Below, piece after piece: positions 10,985 through 21,554 of a DNA stretch of 64,000 bases; within the stretch, counting starts at the first letter, position 1; each line of letters begins with the position of its first letter. Source of the DNA: Ophioderma brevispina (Eukaryota; Echinodermata; Ophiuroidea; Amphilepidida; Ophiodermatidae); assembly GCA_023653785.1 (NCBI GenBank), contig JAMKCH010002938.1:39749-103748 (forward strand), in the 5' to 3' direction. The notes below the pieces were generated by a model. The model worked only from the letters and a program-made list of their open reading frames with translations, was not told the DNA's origin and did not search any database. A program made the translations under genes and the position numbers.

Positions 10985-11280
10985 TAACATTAAAATGCAA
11001 ATGGTGCGCCCGCAGGCGGAGTGCCCATCTCTCTGTCATTGGCGTTTGGGCCAGACTCCCTCATATAATGTTGCTGTGGGGGTTCGCCACTCCCGCACAG
11101 CGATTCTGTTTTGCATTCCCAGCATATGCCGGTACCCATTTATACTCCTGGGTGGAGAGAGGCAAACGAGGTAAAGTGCCTTGCCCAAGTACACAACACA
11201 TTGGCAACAGCGGGGCTCGAACCCACAACCTTATGCTTATGAGGCGAGCGCTGATCCACTGCACCACATGTGCCCTCTAC
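10985..11280 (-). mobile_element. tRNA-derived SINE
   Basis: On the minus strand a tRNA-like head carries an RNA polymerase III A box, TGGTGCAGTGG (11266-11256), and a B box, GGTTCGAGCCC (11223-11213). These are spaced as in a tRNA, with CAT at the anticodon-like position. It is followed by CTTGGGCAAGGCACTTTACC, a phrase common in metazoan SINE bodies. The 3' limit near 10985 is uncertain. The overlapping open frames at 11061-11415 are shadows of this SINE. Confidence 0.75.
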
Positions 11281-11562
11281 ATTAAACATTTAAAAAATTG
11301 GGTGCAGAAAAAGTGGGTGCAGAAAAAGTGGGCAAAACTGGGTGCGGGCAAAACTGGGTGCAGAAAAAGTGGGTGCAGAAAAAGTGGGGTCACAAAATGT
11401 ACCAACCCGTGTTAATTTCCTCAAAAGAGATTTGAACCCTAGACCCCTATAGCCAGACGAAGGCTCGACAGAGCTAACAAGTGTTAGTGTTGTGGTATCG
11501 AAGCGTTAGATATAATCTGTAGGACCAGGTTCCATATTTCTCTTGTTTCTACTAGAACAATA

Positions 11563-12213
11563 CCCAGGTCAAAATTCCAGTTGATCCCAGTTAAACTGGT
11601 TTCAACTGGAACCAGTTGAAAACCAGGTTTCAACTGGAACCAGTTGAAATCCAGTTGATCCCAGTTGAATATCCAGTTGAATCCAGTTGAAGCAGTTGAT
11701 TCGTAGGAAATGGAACAATTTTTAACGTGGTTTTTTTACTGACCAGTTGAACTCAGTTACAGGTGCAACGAGAGATTTCAAAAAACGGGTGTCCCTAAAA
11801 AATTTGAAAATTCTGATTTTTGGACTGGTTTAAAAGTTTTCTATCAAAAATATCCCCATATGGAAGGATTAAGCTGAAAACTGTTTCTTTGGTACAAAAA
11901 TTGTGAAATTTCTAATTTGATATAGAAGCAAATACGAAATTCAGCCTAGGTTTTCTATTCGGAAATATGAGCATATACAAATCACCTTTTGTTTTCGGTT
12001 ATTTCTGTAACCAAATAAGAGGTAGGGAATCAATATATTGAGTGTCTAATCTATATGAAATCACTACATATCACAGAAAATATGGATGATTTGAAACCTC
12101 TCGTTGCACCTTTAAGACCAGTTAGAAACAGTTAAAAACAGTTGATGCCAGTTAGTTCCGTCACGGAAAATGGAACAGCTTTCAACTGGGATCAACTGGA
12201 ATTTTGACTTGGG
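11563..12213 (+). mobile_element. MITE family B, copy 1, split by family A
   Basis: The ends are 30-bp inverted repeats with one mismatch (11563-11592 and 12184-12213), starting CCCAGGTCAAAATTCCAG. TA lies immediately outside both ends, consistent with a TA target duplication as in Tc1/mariner-type elements. The interior is made of repeated CCAGTTGA-type motifs in both orientations. Without the inserted family A copy the element would be about 300 bp, as in the copy at 28915-29193. It is non-coding. Confidence 0.85.
11761..12111 (+). mobile_element. MITE family A, copy 2, nested in family B
   Basis: The 351-bp element has near-perfect 22-bp TIRs starting AGGTGCAACGAGAG, one mismatch between the ends. 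It interrupts family B between ACTCAGTTA and AGACCAGTTAG. The intact family B copy reads ACTCAGTTACGACCATT at the same place. TTA occurs just outside both ends, but the exact target duplication is unresolved. Confidence 0.87.
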
Positions 12214-12343
12214 TAAATATTCAATACCACAACATCAACTTATTTAATTTTCCTAATTATAATAATTCAAGTCATGGAAATCAAGAATAGCATAATTATT
12301 CCACACTAATGTAATTACCTCGAGATCAATTATTTAAGCCAGT

Positions 12344-12714
12344 GATATACTTCCAGTCGCAGCGAGCGAATTCTGCTCGTGAGCAGTGGTAACACTGGCC
12401 TATGGGTTAAAATGCAGTATTGCGCACCCTAATCGCTCGCTGCGACCACTGACCTCTACACATGATAGCGGTCGGAGTCGCCGAGTGAAACAACAGGAAG
12501 TTGCTTTTCGACCTTGGCAATATGACGGGAAACAGTTGTATAACAACAGAACATCTGTGTGGAATTATGTGGTTCACCCAGGTTTAGGCATTGTTTCCCG
12601 CCATATTGCCAAGCGAAAAGCAACTTTCCTGTTGTTTCACTCGCCAACCATTTCACTGTGCGCAGCCCGCTAATCCATGTGTAGAGGTCAGTGGCCTGAG
12701 ACTGGAAGTATATC
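12344..12714. mobile_element. Fold-back element D, copy 1, with small nested insert
   Basis: Terminal arms match over about 100 bp: GATATACTTCCAGTC at 12344-12358 against its complement at 12700-12714. They continue through CCACTGACCTCTACACATG, GATAGCGG, GAGTGAAACAACAGGAA and GGCAATATG. The left arm is interrupted by an 89-bp segment (12357-12445) bounded by perfect 13-bp inverted repeats TCGCAGCGAGCGA / TCGCTCGCTGCGA. It is non-coding; frames on both strands here are shadows of the palindrome. Confidence 0.85.
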
Positions 12715-14129
12715 TTTGGGCAAATTGAGCTTTCCCATCATCATCTTTTATCGTGATACTGGTTTACGGATCGGCGACCAAGGTGATCCTGAAACGGGTT
12801 CATTAAGTTGCAAAATGAACATCTCGTTTTTTCCATTCAATAAATTATCTCTACAGATAAAGAAATATATTTATGTTAATTTGAAAATACCTCAACTGTA
12901 AAATCTAGTCAAAGTTTTGCCAACCTTATTGCACTAACAAGAAAAGAGACGTAAGGTTTACGGTGACGTGCACCTCACTTCCAAGAATGTTTTAAAATCA
13001 GTGCGTAACCATCGTGGGGGGCAGGGTGGGCGCAAGCCCCCCAACCGGAACCCTTGCCCCCCCCCCCGCCAGCCCCCCCCCGCAAATAAACTGACCTTTG
13101 TACAGTGCCTATGGAATGACCCAAATTTCTCCCCCTCAAAACACCTTGCACCCTTCTCTTGCCCCCCCCCCCCTTTCCACCACGTTCTGTTCTTTCTCTT
13201 CAAAGTCTGTTCATTGGTGCTGAGTTATTTATTGACACAATGGAATATCCTCAGCACCAAAATGTCCAGCAGCAGACTGCTTATGAAGGGTAGAGATCCA
13301 CACCTCATCAACTTGGCTTTTGCCATTTCTTATGATTTAAACTACAACTACCCAGTTGGGTTGCACAAGCCACAATTACCAACCACATCTTTTCGAAGGG
13401 CAGGAAACAGTTAAGCGTTTTCCGTAAATGGCACATCTACTACTCGAGAGATAACCTTCCTCTAATTCCGGTGTACGTATTGTTGAGAGCGGCTTAGGTT
13501 CTCTTCTTTCAAATAGCTGCAATATGCAGAAGTGTTTCCATAAGACTATTGAATTTCCGTTAACTAAGTGGTCTTATTGGATAGGTACGTATGCCAGAAA
13601 GCTCCAGAAGAGGCCAGGTTGACCTGTTTCGCTCCCCTACGTATTACTGACAAAAAAATCTTTTTTTGGTTTGGGTCCTGACTAATATGTTGGTCATGTA
13701 TCATATGGTCCTGGAGCATACAGGCTGATTCAAAAAAATTAAAAATATTAATAAATCTAAAAATATTCTAAGGTCAAATACAACCAGGGCAATCTTGACT
13801 ATTATAAAACAATGTTTCGCGAAGTATGCATGTCAAATAGTTTGTCAGTAACATCCAAATATCTCTGATACCTACAAACCTACACTTATAATAATAATCA
13901 TAATAATAATAATCTGTAAACCGCCATGTGGTATGGACAGATTGCTTTTTCTCCCTAAGGTATGTGCAGGTCTGGGTGTTGAATAATATGTGTACATTGT
14001 ATATGCAGTTCATAGTGAGCTTCAGTACCCTCCAATCAGGCGACTACGTGACCTGTTGCCTGGACCGGATTCTTTTATGCAATCTTTACATACCACACCT
14101 ACCATGTGCCTCCTACAATATACTTAAGT
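12715..14129. other. No gene seen; C-tracts and AAT microsatellite
   Basis: It contains cytosine-rich low-complexity sequence (13015-13185), which generates long spurious frames on both strands, and an imperfect AAT microsatellite at about 13889-13914. No supported gene. Confidence 0.5.
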
Positions 14130-15270
14130 TTGGCTAGCTCCTAGCTCATCAGAAAAAATATGGCCCACATCTTTTTTTGGGTGGGAAATGTGACCGTTTT
14201 TGACATTCCTACCCCTCGTCCAGCCCGGGGAGGACCCTGGGGAATGAATTACGTGGTTAGTAGGTAGTGGGGCTTGTCCCTCCTATAAATAATTATATAC
14301 CTAGGTTTGGCTACTCTAGCTCATTTGAACAAAAATGGCAAAATGTTGCCTTTTTTTTTGTGAAATGCTGACCTTTTTAACACCCCACCTACCCAGGGGA
14401 GTAACCCGGGGACTGAATTACATGGTAAGTAGGGCCTGGTGCCGCCTACATATACCTAATGGGCTACTCGAGCCTCATCTTAGAAAAAGATATGGGCCAA
14501 ATGTTGACCTTTTTGGTAAATGTTGACCTTTGTTTATATTTCCTCACCCCCCCCCCCCCCCCCCCGGCAGACCCAGGGGACTCTGGGGAAAATTACCTGG
14601 TTCTAGGGGGCGCTTGTGCCCTGCTGCAATATACCATAGGTTTGGGCTAGCCCCAGCTCATTCAAAAAGATTATCAAAATGTTGACTTATAATCTTGTGA
14701 GATGTTGACCTTTTTGACATTCCCACCCCCTACTGAACCCATGGGAGACTCTGGGGGAATGAATTCCATGGTTTGTAGGCTTTTTGCTGCCTCCCATCAT
14801 ACCTAAGTTTGGCTACTCTAGCTCATCTAAGAAAACAGTGGGACATGTTGACCTTTTTGACATTCCCCCCACCAAAAAAAAGCCTGTCAGACACCCAATT
14901 CCAGGGACTTAATTACCCCAATAGGTTATTAGAGGCTTATGCCCTCCTAAATAAATTATTTGGCTACTCTAGCTCATCAGAAAAAAGATCTTGCAAAATG
15001 TTGACCTTTTCGTGATTGTTGACCTTTTTGACATTTCCTCACCCCCTATCAAACCCGGGGATAACCCAGGGGAAGGAATCACATGGTTCATAGTTAGGGA
15101 GCTCGTGCTCGTCAGTTTGCACTCTAGCCATACTGCTCTGGAAAAAACTGGCAAATGTTGTCTTTTTTGTGAATGTTGAACCTTTTTGACATTTCCCCAC
15201 CCTCCTGACATACCCAGGGGAGGAACCTAGAGGGTGGGGGTCAAAATGTTGACTTTTTTGTATCCAGATA
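14130..15270 (+). repeat. Satellite M (~165 bp), about seven units
   Basis: Successive units are marked by GGCTACTCTAGCTCAT at about 14132, 14306, 14461, 14645, 14810 and 14960, with a degenerate one near 15115, giving spacings of roughly 150-184 bp. Each unit then has AAAATGTTGACCTTTTTGAC, a C-rich run, CCCAGGGGA and GAATTACATGGTTAGTAGG. Two inverted units lie at 9235-9510. A C-run at 14545-14564 is probably length-unstable. Confidence 0.9.
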
Positions 15271-16632
15271 CACACACACGTACGTTACATACCACAAATC
15301 CACCACATCCGACTATTGCCATTTCATAAGTGGATTGTTGCTGTCAATCCGTCCAATAATAATAATATTGGTGGCGCCTTTACTACATATATTTCCTATT
15401 TTTCCCCTTTTTATGTTCAAAATTGTTTTGATCCCCCTTTTAGGGTCATAAAATTTTTTGATACCCCCCTATAACCTTCATACAAAAAAAACAGACCAAT
15501 TGCAGAGGCATGTACAGAATCTATATAGGAAGGCTAACCAGGGGTAGGTCCAGCCATCTTTGGATCCTGATCAGTAAAGGTAGAAATTGACCATTTTCGG
15601 TATGGAAACAATGCAAATGACACAATAAGAATCACACTTTAAATAGATCATTGTTACCTTAGAATTCTACGGTGGATTCATCAGTTTTTCTTAGCAGCCT
15701 CAAATCAAACTGAGCGAGAATCAATTGCTGTATAATCGGAATGTTCAAGCGGCGTCATTCACATCAAGGGTTGACACATCTGATCAATGAAAAAAGTTTA
15801 CATTTTTAATGTAACTAATAATTGTTTTACTTACATGTGTGCAAATATAATCAGCAAAAAAATGGCTATAATTCTTGGATTTTTAAATATTCTCAAACCG
15901 AAACTTGATAATAAAGGTCAATCTGAAGAATCCAGCTTCACAGACTTGTTAAACCTGAGACACAATTCATTGACCGTATGTTAAGAACACAACTTGGAAA
16001 GAATAATGAAACAGTGATCATTAAAAATTTTCTTTGATAATTCGGACCAACATCGCATTAAATTTGTGCCATGTAGATTAAAAGGTGGTTTTGGGTTTTT
16101 GAGGCTGCTGCTGCCTTATTCGTATGTTGAACTTACTGACCTATCCTGGATGTTATGCTAGCTTTGGGCCCCCGTTCTCACTATTGTCACAACCACTATC
16201 TCTCTCAGACTCGGAATATAGGTCGTCAGCTTTCTCGAAGGAGTACACAGCTGTTAGTCAATGACAAAGTAGGAAGTTATAGATGATGTGACTTTTTTTG
16301 TTTATGGCGCCCCCGTTTGGTGTCAGAGAGGAAACTGGCAGCAAAATCACCTATACTTGCATGGGGAAATTCTGTTTTTTCGTTTTTGTCTGTAACTTTT
16401 GTTTCGCGAATTAAATATACTAACTTTCTTATCCAGCATAATAGCTAATGCTACAAACTGCATTTTGTGACCAATTTAGATCAGGAAAGAGTCTGCAAGT
16501 AATTTATAACCAGATTTTATGTGGTCTTCACAGAACTACTCTTAATATTTTGCCTGCCAGAAAACAACAGAGGGCGTCCTGATGTCAACAATGACGTCAT
16601 AGGTCACATTTCATCTATCAGACTATTATCAG
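15271..16632. other. No gene seen
   Basis: Unassigned AT-rich sequence with a short AAT repeat (about 15356-15367). A TGACGTCA palindrome occurs at 16592-16599, just outside the inverted arm that follows. Confidence 0.4.
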
Positions 16633-17600
16633 CATAGTGTGGGGCGGTGTGTTGATGGTTTTAGATTTTGTTTTGGCTTTTTTGCTACAATTGGAATTTT
16701 GGGTCTTAAATGTAATAATGGTCCTAGGAATCCAAATCAACTTGTTACCACAATTGTTTTATTCCCTTCCGTTTTTGTTGCCATTTTCAACATATTTTGC
16801 TAGATATCTGGATTTTCCTGGCCGTCATAGAAGGCTCACATTGGTGGCAATGCCAATGTTTGTGATGTCAAGGAACACAACTATCCACATCCAGACAGGA
16901 TCGCAGATATGTCCTTCAGGATCACCTTGAATTTCAAAATGGCCGCCATTTTTAAACACCTTTGTTCCTATCTGCACTTCTATCAATCAACATAGAAGGT
17001 CCTCAGCTGGTGTGGCAAACTCCCACATAAGTTTGTGATTTCAGTGACTGCAATATTACATCCAACAATCACAGATTGTTTCCTTCAGGATTGCCATCTT
17101 GAAAATTTCAAAATGCCGTGATTTTTAAACATATACTTATCCCAATCTCTGGACTTCCTTCTGAGCAACATGGAAAAAGCTCCCCATTGGTGACAATACC
17201 CCTGTTTGTGAATGTCAATGAACAGTATAGTTCATCCAGAAAGTTGCCAATTGTTTCCTTCTGTCGGCCATCTTGGAATTTAAAATTGGCTGCCATTTTA
17301 ACGTATACTTCCTCAATTAATCTTGACTTCTGAGAAACATATAAGGCTCCATTTGTGGTAATATATGTTTGTGATGTTAAGGAACATTATTCATCCAGGG
17401 ATCGCAGATTGGTTTTTTTCCTTCGGACAGCCATCTTTAATTTCAAAATGGCCACTTTTTTACATTTACTTCAACCTGATATCTGGCCTTAGGAGCAAAA
17501 TTAGCTCAATGTCCTTCCTAATCAGATATAACATCCTATTGCAAGCACCAGAACCACGCAAATCATGGAATCCTGGGAGAGCCATGTAGCTAGCTTCTGG
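16633..17600 (+). repeat. Left arm N of long inverted repeat
   Basis: An arm of ~950 bp opens with an edge block (TTTGCTACAATTGGAATTTT, then AATGGTCCTAGGAATCC). It continues as about four diverged ~168-bp units, each containing a TTTCAAAATGGCCGCCATTT-like core (about 16931, 17105, 17280, 17440) and a TTTGTGATGTCAAGGA phrase. It is the reverse complement of the arm at 20570-21240. The frames within it are repeat shadows. Confidence 0.85.
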
Positions 17601-17639
17601 ATTTTTCATAAGTGTGTGTATATGTTTCATGTTAATTGC

Positions 17640-19620
17640 TGTCCATATGTTCTAGTGCAATTTTAAGTACTGAAACCAATATCACAACTGTCTATCTAGC
17701 GGCCGCAGCCGAGATGCTGTTTTCCCCATATAGCGCCAAATGTTCCCCGTCCGTCATAGTTGGGGGTGTCAGAAGGATCCTGCTGCACGTCTCGAACAAT
17801 CTCATCAATGCAGTTACCCAAAGGGCACGAGAACCCTATTTAGCAGGTAACCCCAACATTGTGATGGGCCGAGAGACTACTTGATCAATCGCACGATAAC
17901 AGGACCGGCAAATCAATGTGCGGCGTTGGGCAGAGATGAGATTGGAGGAATATCTCCACATAATTGTGTTGCCTGGTCCATTGTAACGCCAGATATAGTT
18001 TGTACTCGCATAAAGCATGTGTAGGTGTCATCCATTTCAGTGGCGTAAAGGAAGGTCCCCCCCCCCCGACGACTTTGGCCGGGAAAAAATTGGAAAAAAA
18101 TCAGCTAAATCAGCAGTTTTTTTGTAGCCCTCTGGCCGGGAAAAAAATGGCCTTTTTTGACCCCCTAAGAGGGAAAAATTTCGAAGAAAAGGACTGGAAA
18201 TTTGCCCCCTCAGAGCGGGCAAGGCCCGTTACGCCACTGATCCATTTATCCTTAGCTCTTTTCTTCATGGTCCAGCTCTAACAGATCCATATAATTAACA
18301 GGATTCTCTTTTCATTGGCTCTAAAGAACTTCAATTTGGTTGAATTGGAGATACTAGATTGCCATAGGTGGTTGTAGTTATTGCAGAACTTGGCAAAGCT
18401 TGTCCTTTGCGTGACAGGAAGTATTTTGCTGTCTTGGCAAAATAGGATCCCAGATAGGTTGATGATTATTTCTTCCTCATTGACGGTCATTATATTCCGT
18501 TTCTTGGCATTTAGAATGTGAGGGCCGACGTGGTCTGCAGCATCTCAAGTAATGTTAGTTCTTAATCCTGTGCACCACATATCAGATCGGTGTATGAGCT
18601 AAGATCATCCTGCAATATTCAAGGTCTGTGATTATGCTGGACTTTGGGGACATCTAGAACGCTTGGGTTTGATGGTGGTCCCTTGTCGTTCATGATTGTC
18701 AAGCCGCTGTCTGAGGATGTAATAAACCACGATTACAAAGAGATGGGAGCAAAGCAAGAGTATCTCCGGGAGGATTCCAGTAGGTTGTTGAACTCCTTTG
18801 TGGCCCATCCATGGTCTGCACAAAGCTAGCTGGGTTATTTATACATCAGGCATGCTTTGAAGTCTTCTCTGGGATACCATAGTTGGTAAGATATTGCTAG
18901 CATTTACATCTCTTTGGCAACTGTCAAAAGCTGGAAGTCTCTACAAACACAATTGAAGCACTTTTTCTTGGGAAATTCGAAATTTTCTATTGATCCTTGA
19001 TGGCAAGTATCCGAGGTAGTGGTGATCTGCCGTTACGAAAACCATTATGGTTTTGTATGAGAATGGGATTCTGATGTGAGAAGAAACGATGCTGTTGAGC
19101 AGCATTGAGGGTTGGTAGATCTTAGAGGCCCTGGTGAACAGTTGTCATTCCTCTGTGTAGTTTTTAGGGTTGTTGGGAGGTCACCTTTTCTTTGGTAGAG
19201 GAGTGAGAACGAGGTTAATATACATAGGCAGCTTTAGGTCTCGTTACAAAATTCCAACAGTTTGATCATTAAAAAGTGGATTCTTCCAAGATTACTGCAG
19301 GAATATGCGGGACCAGGAGGTCTGATTATTGCTTTCAGTTTCTTCAGGCAGATCAGAATCTAATCTATAGTAAAAAGGTCCAGTCTGATCGGAAGGTGCG
19401 TTCTGCTTCGCTTATCTTGTTGATTAGTGAAAGGTTAATCAAGGTAGTGTTATTCTGAACTGGTTGCCAAGTAGAGACCCAAAGTGCTGAAACCATGTGT
19501 CGATGGCTCCTCTTATTCAGTTCTTTCACATTTTGATTTTTTTTTCCTTCTTTATAGGTGGGGTAGCTTTCTTTATTCGTAAGTCCCTCAGTGCCTCCCA
19601 TGGCAGCACGCTCAGCTTGT
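17640..19620 (-). pseudogene. Degenerate LINE reverse transcriptase
   Basis: Broken minus-strand frames give reverse-transcriptase signatures in the right order. Near 19000-19100 is HNGFRNGRSPLPRILA, then KSASIVFVE, a damaged form of VFVDFSKAFD, and LTNYGIPEK. Near 18640-18820 is VVYYILRQRLDNHERQG with TIKPKRSR. Near 18440-18490 is LNAKKRNIMTVNEEE. Near 18290-18400 is LWQSSISNSTKLKFFRA. At 17836-17960 is SAQRRTLICRSCYRAIDQVV, then IDEIVRDVQQDP. These match ORF2 of non-LTR retrotransposons in the GFR.GRS / FFRA / AQRR.R.AGHC lineage. Many stops and frameshifts and the lost catalytic DD make it dead. A hAT MITE splits it at 18038-18239. Confidence 0.8.
18038..18239. mobile_element. hAT MITE with perfect 8-bp duplication
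   Basis: A 202-bp element starts CAGTGGCGTAA and ends TTACGCCACTG, the typical hAT inverted terminus. It is flanked by a perfect 8-bp target duplication ATCCATTT (18030-18037 and 18240-18247). The interior is GGGAAAAA-rich and non-coding. It sits inside the LINE pseudogene, so it inserted later. Confidence 0.95.
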
Positions 19621-20134
19621 AGTTAGATTGTAGGTGGTGCAACGAGCTTCAGGTCTGGCATCCCTTACATGTCTCTCTTCCATCTAGCACCACGGCTTTG
19701 GTGTACGTATCCATCATCAAGTGCAGTCTTAGCGGCATCAATGTTCTGCTTGGGAGCTTCTGGTGGATTTAGTACGGTTGCTTCTTGGGCTGCAGGCTGG
19801 CTTCAGTGTTTCTCTGGCTTTGATGACTTGTCATTTGAGGCAAAGGCATTGTCTTCTTAGTATTCTAGGTAGCATTTCAACGTGCAATTTCTTTGTTGGC
19901 TGAAGTGACGGCTCATTATGCTGTGTTCTAATATTCAGCTACATCAAACAAGAGTGTTAACCTATATGTAATGCTACAGTTTATCTGACCTCCCAGAGCT
20001 TTTGTATATCCTGACTACCCTTTCTCCTGTCAATTGTTTTCATGGATCTCTAGGAGGGGGTTTATTTGCGGTAACTATCCTGTTCCTGCAAGAGAAAATT
20101 CTATGGTCAGACTTAACAGCGTCAAAAGTGTTGT

Positions 20135-20565
20135 AGGCTTTGAGTAATAGACAAAACGCTTCCAATTCAAGGTTCTCTTATATGTACAAGACACTGAACG
20201 GGCTGGGTGGTACCGGTTGTCTTGAAGAATGTGTAAGAACCATTTAATCAATCTCGGGAAGGACCTTCGCCTTAATCACAAGGATTGGAGAAGACTCCAC
20301 TATCCCAAGATCTTATAAACACATTGGGGAGGGCTCCTTTCGTGTCTTCGGATTAAGAATCTGGAACAACTACCGCATCCATAAGATATCTCTATCCATT
20401 GAATCTTCAAACAACACTCTAAAAAAAACAGACCTGTTCTGTTTTCTTGCTGTATTGTGTATACTTGGTTTATTATATTTGTGTGGTTTCATAATGTAAA
20501 GCGCAATGATCATGTCTTGATTTGAGCTTATATCAAGCGTCGTTATATAGGATATTGAGCGATAC
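20135..20565 (+). pseudogene. 3' end of an L2-like LINE, 5' truncated
   Basis: The plus strand encodes a decayed ORF2 C-terminus: YKTLNGLGG near 20180, SYKHIGEGSFRVFGLRIWNN at about 20310-20370, then a SIESSNNTLK segment. This matches the YKTLNGL...YG.R.FSVA.P.LWN...ESFK..LKT tail of L2/CR1-group LINEs. The untranslated tail has AAAGCGCAATGATCATG and a GCTTATATCAAGCG segment, resembling the L2-type AAGCGC...GCGCTATATAA ending. The rest of the element is absent, as usual for 5'-truncated insertions. Confidence 0.8.
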
Positions 20566-20569
20566 GTAA

Positions 20570-21240
20570 TATATAAAAATGGCGACCATTTTGAAATTCA
20601 AGATGTCCACCAAAGGAGGGAAACAATCTACGACTGTCTGAATTAATAAGTGTGTTTCATTGACATCACAAACATTGCTATGCACCAAATGGAGCCTTTA
20701 TGTAGCTCAGAAGTCCAGATAATGGGCGAAGTAAGTTATTATATTAAAAATGGCGGCCATTTTGAAATTCAAGATGGCTGCAAGCAGCAGGAGGAAACAA
20801 TCTGCGACTTTTCGGATGAAAATTTGTGTTCCTTGGCTCAAAAACATGGGATTACCGCCAACTTGAGCCTTCTATGTTGCTCAGAAGTCCAAAAATAGAG
20901 CGAAATATGTTGAAAATGGAGGCCATTTTGAAATTCAAGATGTCCGTCTGAAGGAAACAATCTGCGACTTTCTGAATGTAATATTTGTGGTCCTTGACAT
21001 CAAAAACATGGGGTTTTGCCACCAATTTGAACCTTCTATGTTGCTCAGAAGTCCAGATATAGAGCGAAATATGTTGAAAATGGCGGCCATTTTGAAATCC
21101 AAGATGGCTGCCAAACGGAAGGGATAAAAAAATGGTAACAATTTGATTTGGATTCCTGGGACCATTATCTACATTTAAAACCCAAAATTCCAATTGTAGC
21201 AGAAAAGCCAACAAATGACACACTCCTGTCACACCATACT
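20570..21240 (-). repeat. Right arm N of long inverted repeat
   Basis: About four units with AAAATGGCGGCCATTTTGAA-like cores (about 20576, 20746, 20917, 21078). An edge block is the reverse complement of 16640-16780 (GGATTCCTGGGACCATTAT, CCAAAATTCCAATTGTAGCA). The arms face each other across about 3 kb. The frames at 20852-21232 are translations of the repeat. Confidence 0.85.
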
Positions 21241-21554
21241 AGAAACTCTTTTTCTATATAATTGTCATGTTACAATATAGTTATCTTTTTGACTAAAATC
21301 AGCGTTAGTTTGGGAAAAAGCCAGAACATTCCTTACCGCTCTTCTGTAAATTCTACGACCTCATTCCAACCATTTTATATAGGTCCTGCTGTGAGGGCCT
21401 ACTTGATAAACTCCGGTTTGTTAACACTCACTGTTTGATAACCTGCACTGTTTATTAACCATTTTTTTCCATTGGCCCTTTAACACCTGGGATGATGAAT
21501 ATACTCCTAGCATGTTAGTCCACATTTTATTGCATTTTATTTTTAAATAGGTTT
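21241..21554. other. No gene seen
   Basis: AT-rich sequence, nothing supported. Confidence 0.4.

Larger units (their letters stand above)
9754..11408. mobile_element. 1.66-kb TIR element with 9-bp target duplication
   Basis: The left end GGGTTGGTGCATTTTGTGAC is repeated inverted at the right end (11385-11408, GTCACAAAATGTACCAACCC). Both TIRs continue into GTGGG/TGCAGAAAAA tandem repeats. The element is flanked by a perfect 9-bp duplication GTGTTAATT at 9745-9753 and 11409-11417. No transposase is visible, so it is non-autonomous. TSDs of 8-9 bp with GG-starting ends are known for Merlin-type and Mutator-like elements; I cannot choose between them. It carries a hAT-like MITE (10681-10817) and a SINE (about 10985-11280). 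Confidence 0.85.

Noticed and set aside
11213..11272. A genuine tRNA gene
   Set aside because: The polymerase III boxes are present, but the cloverleaf is not complete and the sequence continues into a SINE body.
11061..11415. Overlapping open frames on both strands
   Set aside because: They are translations of a tRNA-derived SINE and the adjoining TIR.
12968..13414. 148-codon proline-rich frame
   Set aside because: It is generated by cytosine runs; no domain, and the opposite strand is equally open.
14130..15270. Regularly spaced repeats considered as a CRISPR array
   Set aside because: Units are ~165 bp, diverged and without unique spacers, and the genome is eukaryotic; this is a satellite.
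20852..21232. 126-codon minus frame
   Set aside because: It is a translation of the ~168-bp repeat units of the right arm; the same peptides appear in the left arm.
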